Assembly (NCBI GenBank): GCA_016714815.1 | Contig: JADKBZ010000005.1 | Location: 248,001-312,000 of the forward strand | DNA: 64,000 bases | From: Holophagales bacterium | Lineage (GTDB): Bacteria > Acidobacteriota > Thermoanaerobaculia > UBA5066 | Direction of reading: 5' to 3' | Part shown: positions 8,806-16,498 of the stretch, in pieces | How positions within the stretch are numbered: position 1 is the first letter of the stretch | How the letters are laid out: each line of letters begins with the position of its first letter | Notes under the pieces: generated by a model | What the model saw: only the letters and a program-made list of their open reading frames with translations | Database searches by the model: none | Told to the model about the DNA's origin: nothing | Position numbers and translations under genes: made by a program

Positions 8806-10046
8806 TCACTCTCCCCGCGAAGACGACTTCGCACCCGGTCTCTGCACCCCTGGGAGCCCGACTGCATCACGGTCGAGCGCGTCTCTCACGACCCGGAGCG
8901 CCTCCTCCGATGGCCGGGCGTAGCGCTCGCAGGTCCGGATCGAGGTGTGGGCGAGCGCCCGGGCGATGAGCTGGATCGGCACCCCGCTGCTTGCGAGGCG
9001 GCAGGCGAAGGTATGCCGCAGGTCGTGGAACCGAAAACGGCGCCGGATGCCCGCCATAGCTTTCGCGGTCCGAAATACCCGGAGCACCCGCCCGAGGCCG
9101 ATGGGTTTCCCGACCTCATCGACGAAGACCGCCTCCGAGAGGACGTTTCGTGAGCGAAGCTCGGCAAACGCCTCGCGGCAAGCGGTCGAGAGCGGGATGA
9201 CGGCAACGCGCCGCGTCTTCGCGACCGAGACTCGCAGCATCCCGGCACTCGCGTCTACCGCGGACCACCGAAGTCGTAGGAGGTCGCCCTGGCGTAGTCC
9301 GGTCTCCAGCGCGATGGCGAAGAGGGGCTTGAGGTCCCGGAAGCGGCGGTAGAGCTCTTCGGCTGCATGGCCCTCCGGTCGGACGCCGCCCCCGAAGGAG
9401 CGCGGCACGCCGCCGAAACGCTGGCTCGCAACGACGTTTCCCCGGTGACGTGTCCGGCCGAGGTGGGCGCGGAAACCCGCCTCGTCGTCGAAGGCGGCGA
9501 GGAAGCGCTCGCGCTCTGCATCGGAGAGCTCGAGTGTGAGCGGCTCAACCGGCTCCATGATGACCCGCCGCGTGAGCGGGTACCGCTCGATCTCGCCGCG
9601 CTCGACCGCCTGGTGAAGGAGGACCTTGAGCGTCCGAAGCGCCCCGTTCACCGAGGACGGCGCGAGGCCGCCCCGTCGCATCGAGGCCGCGAGGTCGTGG
9701 ACGAGCGCCGTCGTGATCCGGTCGAGCGGCGTGCTCCCGAGCGACGGCAGGATGTGGCACACCGTGAGGCTCTTGTAGCTCGCCGCGGTCGAGGGCGCGA
9801 TGCGCGCGGCGATCAGGTCGAATGTTGCTTCGAAGAACTGTGCGAGGGTCTTCGTCTCTCCGGGCTCGACCGTTCCGCCTGCAACCTCGTCACGGAAGGT
9901 GGCCCAGAGGTGGAGCGCCTCGCGCGCGAGGCGGCAGCGACCGTGCGTTTCCGACGAGCGCGGCCCTTCGCGCCTGGCACGTAGATGACGAAGTGCGCCG
10001 TCTTCGTTCGCGCGTCGTACGAGAAGCCCGGCAGCATCGGGCTCAC
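8806..10046 (-). pseudogene. Tyrosine recombinase (phage/ICE-type integrase), one frameshift
   Basis: The catalytic domain is clear: Arg in TGLRQGDLL, the HDLRHT box, the later histidine in ALAHTS, and the nucleophile Tyr in CERYA. The core-binding SAM-like domain covers the middle. The N-terminus is in another frame: GTG 10046 has a GGGAGG ribosome-binding site and gives SPMLPGFSYDARTKTAHFVI. The two frames meet near 9920-9929, where one base is missing. The gene is read away from tRNA-Arg, whose 3' end is about 210 bp from its start, the standard arrangement of an integrase with its attachment site. It would insert or excise the island at the tRNA. Confidence 0.75.
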
Positions 10047-10259
10047 CGCACACCTCCCGAAGGCACGAGACACGATCGACGAAGGGACTCTCCCACGTCG
10101 TCGAGCGTGGCTCGGCCGACCTGCTGCGCTCGGGAGTCCGTCGAAATCGCTTTCGATGCGGGGTGCCTACTAGCACCGCGACCAGCACCGTCGGGTCTAT
10201 CAGAGCGTCGGCGCCACTCGGCCCAGGCCCGTAACCCATTTGCTATCAGTGAGTTAAGG

Positions 10260-10337
10260 TGGTGCGCCCAGGAGGACTTGAACCCCCAACCTCTTGATCC
10301 GTAGTCAAACGCTCTAATCCAGTTGAGCTATGGGCGC
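10260..10337 (-). tRNA. tRNA-Arg (anticodon ACG)
   Basis: Cloverleaf on the minus strand: acceptor GCGCCCA pairs with TGGGCGC, D stem GCTC/GAGC, anticodon stem TTTGA/TCAAG with loop CTACGGA (anticodon ACG), a T-loop TTCAAGT and an encoded CCA. The range includes CCA; the mature body without it is 10263-10337. Its 3' end faces the integrase gene, so it is the probable attachment site of the island to its left. Confidence 0.93.
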
Positions 10338-10484
10338 ACGCGGGCTGAGGAAGGTAACCCGGTCCGCGGGGAAATGCAAGCCCCGCCGGACGCCCCGCCG
10401 GACGATCCGGGTCCCGTACGGAGACCGGCCCGTAAACTCCCCGACTGCCGCAACGTACCAAGGGAGTCAGGAGGGCGACCCAGG

Positions 10485-11270
10485 ATGACCTCTGCGATCT
10501 CGATCTCGGGAGTCACGAAGCGCTTCGGAAAATTCACGGCGGTCGACAGGCTCGACCTCGAGGTCCCCCTCGGGGTGACCTTCGGCCTGCTCGGACCGAA
10601 CGGGGCCGGGAAGACGACCACGATCCGGATGACGATGAACATCACCAAGGCCGACGAGGGGACGATCCAGGTCCTCGGCAAGCCCCTCGCCGACGAGATG
10701 CAGGAACGGATCGGCTACCTCCCGGAAGAGCGCGGGCTCTACCGGAAGATGACCGTCATCGACCAGCTCCTCTTCTTCGCCGCCATCAAGGGCGTCGAGA
10801 AGAAGGCCGCCCTCGCCCGCCTCGAGAAGTGGATCGACGTCATGGACCTGCGCCCCTGGCTCGCGAAGAAGACCGAGGAGCTCTCGAAGGGGATGCAGCA
10901 GAAGGTCCAGTTCCTCGGGACGATCGTCCACGACCCGGAGGTTCTCATCCTCGACGAGCCGTTCTCCGGCCTCGACCCGATCAACGTCGTCCTCCTCAAG
11001 GACTTCCTCGTCGACTTCAAGAAGCAGGGGAAGACGATCGTCTTCTCGACGCACGTCATGGAGCAGGCCGAGAAGCTCTGCGACCGGATCGCCCTCATCT
11101 ACCGCGGAAGGAAGCTCCTCGACGGGACGGTGAAGGAGATCAAGGCGGCCTACCGCGACCGGGTGCCGCTCCCGCCGCCGGTCGAGCCGGAGCCGGAGCT
11201 GGAGAAGATCTTCATAAAGGCCGTCGAAGAATCGGGTCTCGCGGCCCCCGCCACGGAAGAGCTGCGGTAG
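10485..11270 (+). CDS. ABC transporter ATP-binding protein (NatA-like)
   Basis: 261 residues. Walker A GPNGAGKT (37-44), signature LSKGMQQK (about 134), Walker B VLILDEPF with D-loop SGLDP, and switch histidine in STHVME. The C-terminal 50 residues are Pro/Glu-rich. It is the nucleotide-binding half of an exporter with the permease gene 10 bp downstream; the pairing resembles NatAB-type sodium/antibiotic exporters, though the substrate cannot be read from sequence. ATG 10485 is chosen because the upstream reading frame runs into the tRNA. Two proteins would form the inner-membrane complex. Confidence 0.88.
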   Translation: MTSAISISGVTKRFGKFTAVDRLDLEVPLGVTFGLLGPNGAGKTTTIRMTMNITKADEGTIQVLGKPLADEMQERIGYLPEERGLYRKMTVIDQLLFFAAIKGVEKKAALARLEKWIDVMDLRPWLAKKTEELSKGMQQKVQFLGTIVHDPEVLILDEPFSGLDPINVVLLKDFLVDFKKQGKTIVFSTHVMEQAEKLCDRIALIYRGRKLLDGTVKEIKAAYRDRVPLPPPVEPEPELEKIFIKAVEESGLAAPATEELR

Positions 11271-11280
11271 GGAGACGGCG

Positions 11281-12600
11281 ATGAACAGAAAGCTCTTCCA
11301 CGTCATCCGCCGCGAGTACCTCCAGCAGGTCAAGACGAAGGGGTTCTGGATCGGAACGATCCTGATCCCGACGCTCGGCCTCGTCTTCGTCTACCTCCAG
11401 GTGATCCTCGCCTCGACCCTCATCCCCGAAGGGAAGATCGGCGTGGTCGACCTCACCGGCCGGCTCTACGAGCCGCTCGTCGCCGAGCAGAAGGCCGTGT
11501 CGGACGTCGACGAGAAGGACGGCAAGGTCGAGGAGAAGTCGAGGAAGATGCCGGCGAAGATCACCTTCTTCGCCGTCGAGGCCACTCCCGACACCCTCCC
11601 GGCGGTTCGCAAGGAGCTGAACCAGAGGGTCCAGAAGAAGGAAATCAAGGCCTACATCGTCATCCCCGCCGATGGCCTCGCGACCGGGAACGTCGAGTGG
11701 CGGGCCCGCTCGGTGAAGGCCGACATGATCCTGCGCGAGTCGGTCGAGCGGGGGCTCGCCCGTGCCGGGACGAAGGAGCGCCTGAAGGACGCGGGGGTCG
11801 ACCCCTCCGTCTACGAGAAGGCCCGCCTCACGGTGAAGCTCGACCCGCGCGAGGCGACCGAGAAGGAGACCTCGGAAGACGCCAAGAACGTCGGCGCCAA
11901 CCTCGCGATCTCCGGCGTCCTCTTTTTCCTGATCTACATCTCCATCTTCATCTACGGCGCCTTCATCATGAGGGGCGTCCTTGAGGAGAAGAACAACCGG
12001 ATCGTCGAGGTGATCATCTCCTCGGTGAAGCCGACGACCCTGATGCTCGGAAAGATCATCGGCATCGGCCTCGTCGGCCTGACGCAGTACGCCGTCTGGG
12101 GGCTCTTCGCCTTCACGATCACGCTCCCCGGCATCGTCGGCGTCATGGGTCTCTCGGGCGGCGCCCTGCCGAGCATTCCGGGAATGACGATCCTCGCCTT
12201 CGTCGTCTTCTTCCTCCTCGGCTACTTCCTCTACGCCGGGCTCTACGCCGCTCTCGCCGCACCGTTCAACACGGAGCAGGAGGCGCAGCAGCTCGTGATG
12301 ATCCCCGGGATGATGCTGATCCTGGCGTCGACGATGTGGTTCTTCGCCTTCAACACCCCCGACGGGACGCTCGCCAGGGTTCTCTCCCTCTTCCCGTTCA
12401 CGAGCCCGCTCCTGATGTTCATGCGGATCTCGGTCCAGCCGCCGCCGGCCTGGGAGATCGCCCTCTCGATCGTCATCCTCCTCCTGTCGATCTGGGGCGT
12501 CGCCTGGTTCGCGGGCCGGGTCTACCGGGTCGGGATCCTGATGTACGGCAAGAAGCCGACGCTCCCCGAGATCATCCGCTGGGCGCGGGCCACGGACTGA
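11281..12600 (+). CDS. ABC-2 type transporter permease (NatB-like)
   Basis: 439 residues. One N-terminal membrane helix (residues 20-45) is followed by a 150-residue charged extracytoplasmic domain and then five or six helices from about 208 onward. RGVLEEKNNRIVEVIISSV is the typical cytoplasmic coupling-helix region of the ABC2_membrane_3 family. The same operon supplies the ATPase. A strong hairpin follows the stop codon. Likely an exporter; substrate unknown. Confidence 0.87.
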   Translation: MNRKLFHVIRREYLQQVKTKGFWIGTILIPTLGLVFVYLQVILASTLIPEGKIGVVDLTGRLYEPLVAEQKAVSDVDEKDGKVEEKSRKMPAKITFFAVEATPDTLPAVRKELNQRVQKKEIKAYIVIPADGLATGNVEWRARSVKADMILRESVERGLARAGTKERLKDAGVDPSVYEKARLTVKLDPREATEKETSEDAKNVGANLAISGVLFFLIYISIFIYGAFIMRGVLEEKNNRIVEVIISSVKPTTLMLGKIIGIGLVGLTQYAVWGLFAFTITLPGIVGVMGLSGGALPSIPGMTILAFVVFFLLGYFLYAGLYAALAAPFNTEQEAQQLVMIPGMMLILASTMWFFAFNTPDGTLARVLSLFPFTSPLLMFMRISVQPPPAWEIALSIVILLLSIWGVAWFAGRVYRVGILMYGKKPTLPEIIRWARATD

Positions 12601-12610
12601 AGCCTCCTCC

Positions 12611-12640
12611 TTCCGGCCCCGGGGACTCCCGGGGCCGGAA
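12611..12640 (+). terminator. Hairpin terminator after the ABC operon
   Basis: Perfect 13-bp GC-rich inverted repeat (TTCCGGCCCCGGG and its complement) with a GACT loop, starting 11 bases after the permease stop. No clear T-run follows, so intrinsic termination is likely but not certain. Confidence 0.6.
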
Positions 12641-12730
12641 AGGCCGGGACCGGCGCTTGCCCACCGGCCGGGACCCGTGGTACAAACCCCGTCCTCGCGC
12701 GGGGAGCCCCCCGCCGATCGGGACCGGTAC

Positions 12731-12806
12731 GGCGCATTCGTCTAGGGGTCCAGGACGCCGCCCTCTCACGGCGGTAACACGGGTTCAAATCCCGTATGCG
12801 CTACCA
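12731..12806 (+). tRNA. tRNA-Glu (anticodon CTC)
   Basis: Acceptor GGCGCAT pairs with ATGCGCT (one G-U), the anticodon stem is CCGCC/GGCGG with loop CTCTCAC (anticodon CTC), T stem CGGGT with loop TTCAAAT, discriminator A and encoded CCA. The layout matches bacterial tRNA-Glu. The downstream DNA carries partial copies of this gene. Confidence 0.93.
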
Positions 12807-12846
12807 ACCCTGATCCGAGTTACCCCGAGACGCTGATTTCCGTGCG

Positions 12847-12955
12847 GTTACCGCCGTGAGAGGGCGGCGGGCCGGGCTGTCTTTGAAGGCGGGGGGAGAC
12901 CCCCCGCGCCCCCCCGCACGGCGGTAACACGGGTTCAAATCCCGTATGCGCTACC
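12847..12955. repeat. Inverted and direct partial copies of tRNA-Glu
   Basis: Positions 12847-12869 are a 23-bp reverse-complement copy of the tRNA anticodon arm (12756-12778). Positions 12917-12955 are an exact 39-bp direct copy of the tRNA 3' half (12767-12805), offset by exactly 150 bp and ending one base before the final A of CCA. Between them lies a GCGGGGGG-AGA-CCCCCCGC hairpin (12889-12907). This looks like an integration or recombination scar at the tRNA 3' end. It is not a second tRNA because the 5' half is missing. Confidence 0.85.
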
Positions 12956-12965
12956 GACAGATCCT

Positions 12966-12983
12966 CGGGTTCGGGTTCGGGTT
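12966..12983. repeat. Short tandem repeat CGGGTT x3
   Basis: Three exact copies of CGGGTT just downstream of the partial tRNA copy. Together with the other repeats to 13466 it makes the 690-bp stretch between tRNA-Glu and the porin gene repeat-rich; I see no convincing protein gene in that stretch on either strand. Confidence 0.6.
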
Positions 12984-13081
12984 CGGGGGCCGGGGAGCCG
13001 TGCCACTGCGCACCACCTTGGCGCTCGCGGAGATCGGACGGTCCGGTCCTCTCCGATGGGGCCGGCCGCCCGCAAGGACTT

Positions 13082-13157
13082 TAGGGTCAGTTCCGTTCTT
13101 CGTTGCAACTCGCCAGACTGCGCTGGGTCAGCTGAACGAAAAACGGAACTGTCCCTA
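13082..13157. repeat. REP-like imperfect inverted repeat, GGGTCAG type
   Basis: Arms of 23 nt (13082-13104 and 13135-13157) pair with two mismatches around a 30-nt loop. The outer end reads AGGGTCAGTTCCG on one side and AGGGACAGTTCCG on the complementary side. It resembles the repeats mobilised by REP-associated tyrosine transposases, and its GGGTCAG start is shared with the repeat at 61673-61737. No transposase is in the window. Confidence 0.6.
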
Positions 13158-13220
13158 TGGCTCCCATCAGATGGCTGATGCTCGCCGGCCGCGGGCGGGG
13201 CGGGGCGTCCCGCGAGCCGC

Positions 13221-13330
13221 CCCCGAGCACGCTCGGGGACCCGCTCGAGCTCGCGAGGACCGGGCGGGGATGAAGCCCGCGCGCGTGTTTGACGAGCGAA
13301 GCGAGGAGTTCGCGCGGGCGCCCCGCCCGG
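13221..13330. other. Structured intergenic element with nested hairpins
   Basis: A perfect CCCCGAGC-AC-GCTCGGGG hairpin (13221-13238) is followed by a larger structure: outer arms 13260-13269/13321-13330 (10 bp) enclosing inner arms 13275-13283/13311-13319 (9 bp) and a 27-nt loop. It could be a structured RNA, a repeat element or merely GC-rich secondary structure. No reading frame here looks real. Confidence 0.35.
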
Positions 13331-13434
13331 CCGCAGTGAGCTCGGAAGCGGGTCGAGCGCGCGGAGCAGGCGGCCGCGGGATGCACCGCGCCGCTCGCGG
13401 CCCCCTGCCGAAGCGGCGTGACGGTGAAGCTGGT

Positions 13435-13466
13435 TCTCTCCGTCTCTCCGTCTCTCCGTCTCTCCG
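13435..13466. repeat. 8-bp microsatellite TCTCTCCG x4 upstream of porin gene
   Basis: Four exact tandem copies of TCTCTCCG end 31 bp before the porin ATG. This position covers the expected promoter or leader, so copy-number change by strand slippage could alter expression. That effect is inferred. Confidence 0.75.
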
Positions 13467-13497
13467 TCTGGGTCTATGCTCGTTCGAGGGGGATCCG

Positions 13498-14796
13498 ATG
13501 TGTGGACCGGCTCGGTTCGGGTGCCGCCTGACCCTCGCTTTTCTCGCATTCGCGTCGGTGGCTTCGGGACGGGTTTCCGCGGACGCGCCTGTCCCTGAGG
13601 TCTCGGCCACGAGCGTCGCCGGGTTCTTCGGCGAAGGCCGGCTCACTCTCCTGCTACGCGGGTATTACATGGACAGGACGTTTGCGGAGGCCTTTCGATA
13701 TCCCGAGGTCGAGAACGCCGCCTTCGTCCTCGGGGGTGGGCTCGTCTACGAGACCGCGAAGTGGCACGGCGCGAGCCTCGGCTTCTCCGCCTACACGTCC
13801 CAGAAGGTCTGGGCCCCTCCCGACAAGGGAGGGACGAGCCTCCTGAAGGACGGCGAGAGCTACTCCGCGCTCGCCGAGACGTTCCTCCAGTGGGAGGGGG
13901 GGGAAACGACCGTCCGCCTCTTCCGTCAACGGATCGACACGCCGATCCTCGGAAGCCGCGACTTCCGGATGGTCCCCTACGCCTGGGAGGCCTGGACGGT
14001 CGAGAACCGGTCGGTTCCGGGCCTCGCGATCCAGGCCTCGTGGGTGACGCACGTGAAGGACTGGACGTCGTCCGTCTTCGTCCCCATCGGCGAGTGGCTC
14101 GGCGCACCGGAAATCGACGCGGCCACGGGTCTCCTCGGAGTGGTCTACGAGAGCCCGGGGAAGGCGGTCTCCGCCCAGGGCTGGATCTTCCAGACCCAGG
14201 ACGTTCTCGCGACGCTCTATGGCCAGGTCGACGGCCGGCTCCCCGTCGGGCGGGAACTGACGCTGACGATCTCGGGTCAGGGAATCTCCCAGCACGCCGT
14301 GGGCGCCGCCGTTTATCCGGGCGCGAAGTCGGGGATCGTCGGCCTCCGGGGCGCACTCGGGTGGAAGGGGTCGGAGCTGCGCCTGGCGGGAAACGTCTCG
14401 AGCCGCGACGGAGCGTTCCTGAACCTCTTCGGCCTCTACCCCGGCTACACCTCGATCATGGAGGAGGACAACGACCTCGCGGGTGAGAGGTCCTGGCTCG
14501 CCGGGTTCACGGCCGACTTCACGCCCCTCGGAGCTCCCGGTCTCACGCTCGCCGTCGACCGGACGAAGAGCTGGGTCTCCGAACCGGCGCTCGGCATGAG
14601 TGCGCTCGACCAGCACGAGTTCAACTTGGAGGCCAGCTACCGGCTCCAGGGTCCGCTGAAAGGGCTGCGCCTGCGGGCCCGCTACGCGTACGTCAGCTCC
14701 GCGCTCGACCAGGGGACGATCTACGGGCGGGACTTCGACGACTATCGCCTGAACCTCGAGTACACGCTGCCCCTTTCGACGATCCTGGGGAAGTGA
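13498..14796 (+). CDS. OprD-family-like outer-membrane porin
   Basis: 432 residues from ATG 13498, with a signal peptide (basic start, hydrophobic core LTLAFLAFASV, cleavage near residue 30). The mature part has alternating polar/hydrophobic beta-strand patterns and features seen in OprD-type porins: LLLRGYYMDRTF at the start, RQRIDTPILGSRDFRMVPYAWEA, and a C-terminal YRLNLEYTLPLS strand. It should form a barrel for passive uptake of small solutes; specificity unknown. An in-frame upstream extension into the repeat region was rejected because it lacks a credible start and has shadow-like composition. An 8-bp microsatellite lies just upstream. Confidence 0.75.
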   Translation: MCGPARFGCRLTLAFLAFASVASGRVSADAPVPEVSATSVAGFFGEGRLTLLLRGYYMDRTFAEAFRYPEVENAAFVLGGGLVYETAKWHGASLGFSAYTSQKVWAPPDKGGTSLLKDGESYSALAETFLQWEGGETTVRLFRQRIDTPILGSRDFRMVPYAWEAWTVENRSVPGLAIQASWVTHVKDWTSSVFVPIGEWLGAPEIDAATGLLGVVYESPGKAVSAQGWIFQTQDVLATLYGQVDGRLPVGRELTLTISGQGISQHAVGAAVYPGAKSGIVGLRGALGWKGSELRLAGNVSSRDGAFLNLFGLYPGYTSIMEEDNDLAGERSWLAGFTADFTPLGAPGLTLAVDRTKSWVSEPALGMSALDQHEFNLEASYRLQGPLKGLRLRARYAYVSSALDQGTIYGRDFDDYRLNLEYTLPLSTILGK

Positions 14797-14821
14797 ACCG
14801 TCGCGGCGGGGCCCTCTCGGG

Positions 14822-16498
14822 TCACGCCGAGCCGGCCGCGGCCAGAACGGCTGCCCGCTCGAAGCGGCCCAGGCTTCGGAAGAGGCGGGAACAGGGAAGC
14901 TCGTCCCGGCCGGCCTTCGCGTGAATCAGCGAGGCGAGGGCGCGTTTCTCGGCCTCTGGCCACGAGGCGAGGTCGTCGACGAGGGCGAGCAGCGGGGCGA
15001 GACGCAGGAGCGCTTCGCGCGTGGGAACGTCGAGGCGGGCGAGACCGAGGGCTCGCGCGACGCGGCGGGCCGCGCGGGTGCGGAAGCCCTCGGGAGAGAG
15101 GCCCGAGGCGGCCATGCGGCGGGCGGCGGCGAGGCCGAGGTGCGGGAGGCGGAAGGTGTCGGGGATGCGGCAGGTTTCGCCCGGGACGTCGAGGAGGAGC
15201 GGAGCGGTGGTGAGACGGCGGAGGAGGACGGGCGGCGTCCGGCCGCCGGGCGAGGCGGCGAGACGGGACTCCTCGCGGGCCACGAGGCGTTCGAGGGCGG
15301 GGTCGGAGGAGCGGAAACCGAGCTTGCGGTAGAACCAGAAGGCGCCGGAAGCGATCGCCTCTTCGTTGCCGAGGCCGACCTGGTACGGGTCGACGGCGAA
15401 TTGCGCCGCTCCGGTGACGGCCCGGACGACCGCGAGGAGCCGGGCGTAGAGCCAGGCGGATTCGCCGTCGCGGAAGGCGTAGAAGACGTTGAGGCTGACG
15501 TCGGCGCGCGAGAAGGCGGCGTGGAGGTCTCCGTAGCCGACGAGGACGCCGTTGCGCGCGAAGAGGGTGCCGAAGGCGGCGCGAAGCGGGAGGCGTTCCT
15601 CGCGGGAGAGGCCCGTGACGAAGATCGAGACGCCCCGGCCGACGTCGAAGCGAAACACCGAGGAGGGATCGCCCGCCGAAAAGGCCGGGAGCTCGCGGTA
15701 GCGGACGGCCATCGCCGCGCGGGCCGCGTCGAGAACGGCCTCGCCTTCGCGGCGGGAGAACCGGACGGCGCGGGGAGGGGGCGCCGCCAGCTCCGCGACG
15801 ACGGAGACGTCGCGGCGGGAGAGGAGCGGCGCGTCGGAACAGAACGGTTCGGGGGAGGGAAACCTCGAGAGGCCGCGGGAGTCGGTGGGGAGGGGCTGCC
15901 AGGAGAGCTGGAGGCCGGTCGCCTCCCAGAGCTCGGCCTTGACGGAGCCGGGGTACGGGAGCGACGCGACCCGCGCGACGAGCCACCGGGCGTCGGGGAC
16001 CGCGCCGCGGGCCGCGTCGACGAAGTCGCGGAAGGGGACGTTCGCGTCGACGCGCGCCTGCTCCTCCAGGGCCGGGATGAAGCGCGGGAGGAAGGCCGCG
16101 AGGCGATCGGGAAGGTCCTCGGCGTCCCAGTCGACGCGGAGGCGCTCCGGATCGCGCCGGGCGAGCCACGAGGCGGCGGCCCACGAGAAGGGCATCGCGA
16201 TCGGGACTCCGGCGAGGCCGGAGACGGACGTGTCGTCGAGCGGGGCGAGGTCGGCGGAGGCGGCCTCGAGCCGGGCGACGTGATCGGCCGTGCGGGAGAG
16301 CGCCTCGTCGGCGAGGGTGAGAACGCGGGGCGAGTGCGGGTAGGCGCGGAGGAAGAGCAGGGCGTCGTGGAGGCGCGCGAGAGAGGCCGCGTCCTCCGGC
16401 TCGAAGGAGACGGCCGCCGCGAGCGCCGTCTCGGCGGCGCGGGCTCCGGGACGGGTGCGGCGGGCCGCTTCGAGGAGGGCGATCGGGTCTGGGTTCAT
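14822..16498 (-). CDS. Conserved hypothetical protein, 558 residues
   Basis: Soluble, no signal peptide. A central region reads SIFVTGLSREERLPLRAAF, then FRDGESAWLYARLL and QVGLGNEEAIASGAFWFYRK. This pattern is familiar from unnamed bacterial proteins, but I cannot attach a function. ATG 16498 has a GGAGG ribosome-binding site and overlaps the stop of the nuclease gene (ATGA), so they are translationally coupled and in one operon with cardiolipin synthase. The in-frame extension to 16657 overlaps the nuclease gene and was left out. Confidence 0.7.
   Translation of the reverse strand: MNPDPIALLEAARRTRPGARAAETALAAAVSFEPEDAASLARLHDALLFLRAYPHSPRVLTLADEALSRTADHVARLEAASADLAPLDDTSVSGLAGVPIAMPFSWAAASWLARRDPERLRVDWDAEDLPDRLAAFLPRFIPALEEQARVDANVPFRDFVDAARGAVPDARWLVARVASLPYPGSVKAELWEATGLQLSWQPLPTDSRGLSRFPSPEPFCSDAPLLSRRDVSVVAELAAPPPRAVRFSRREGEAVLDAARAAMAVRYRELPAFSAGDPSSVFRFDVGRGVSIFVTGLSREERLPLRAAFGTLFARNGVLVGYGDLHAAFSRADVSLNVFYAFRDGESAWLYARLLAVVRAVTGAAQFAVDPYQVGLGNEEAIASGAFWFYRKLGFRSSDPALERLVAREESRLAASPGGRTPPVLLRRLTTAPLLLDVPGETCRIPDTFRLPHLGLAAARRMAASGLSPEGFRTRAARRVARALGLARLDVPTREALLRLAPLLALVDDLASWPEAEKRALASLIHAKAGRDELPCSRLFRSLGRFERAAVLAAAGSA

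Noticed and set aside
12917..12955. Second tRNA-Glu gene
   Set aside because: Only the 3' half is present; acceptor 5' strand and D arm are missing.
13435..13466. CRISPR-like array
   Set aside because: Units are 8 bp with no spacers; simple microsatellite. No CRISPR array or cas gene was seen in the window.
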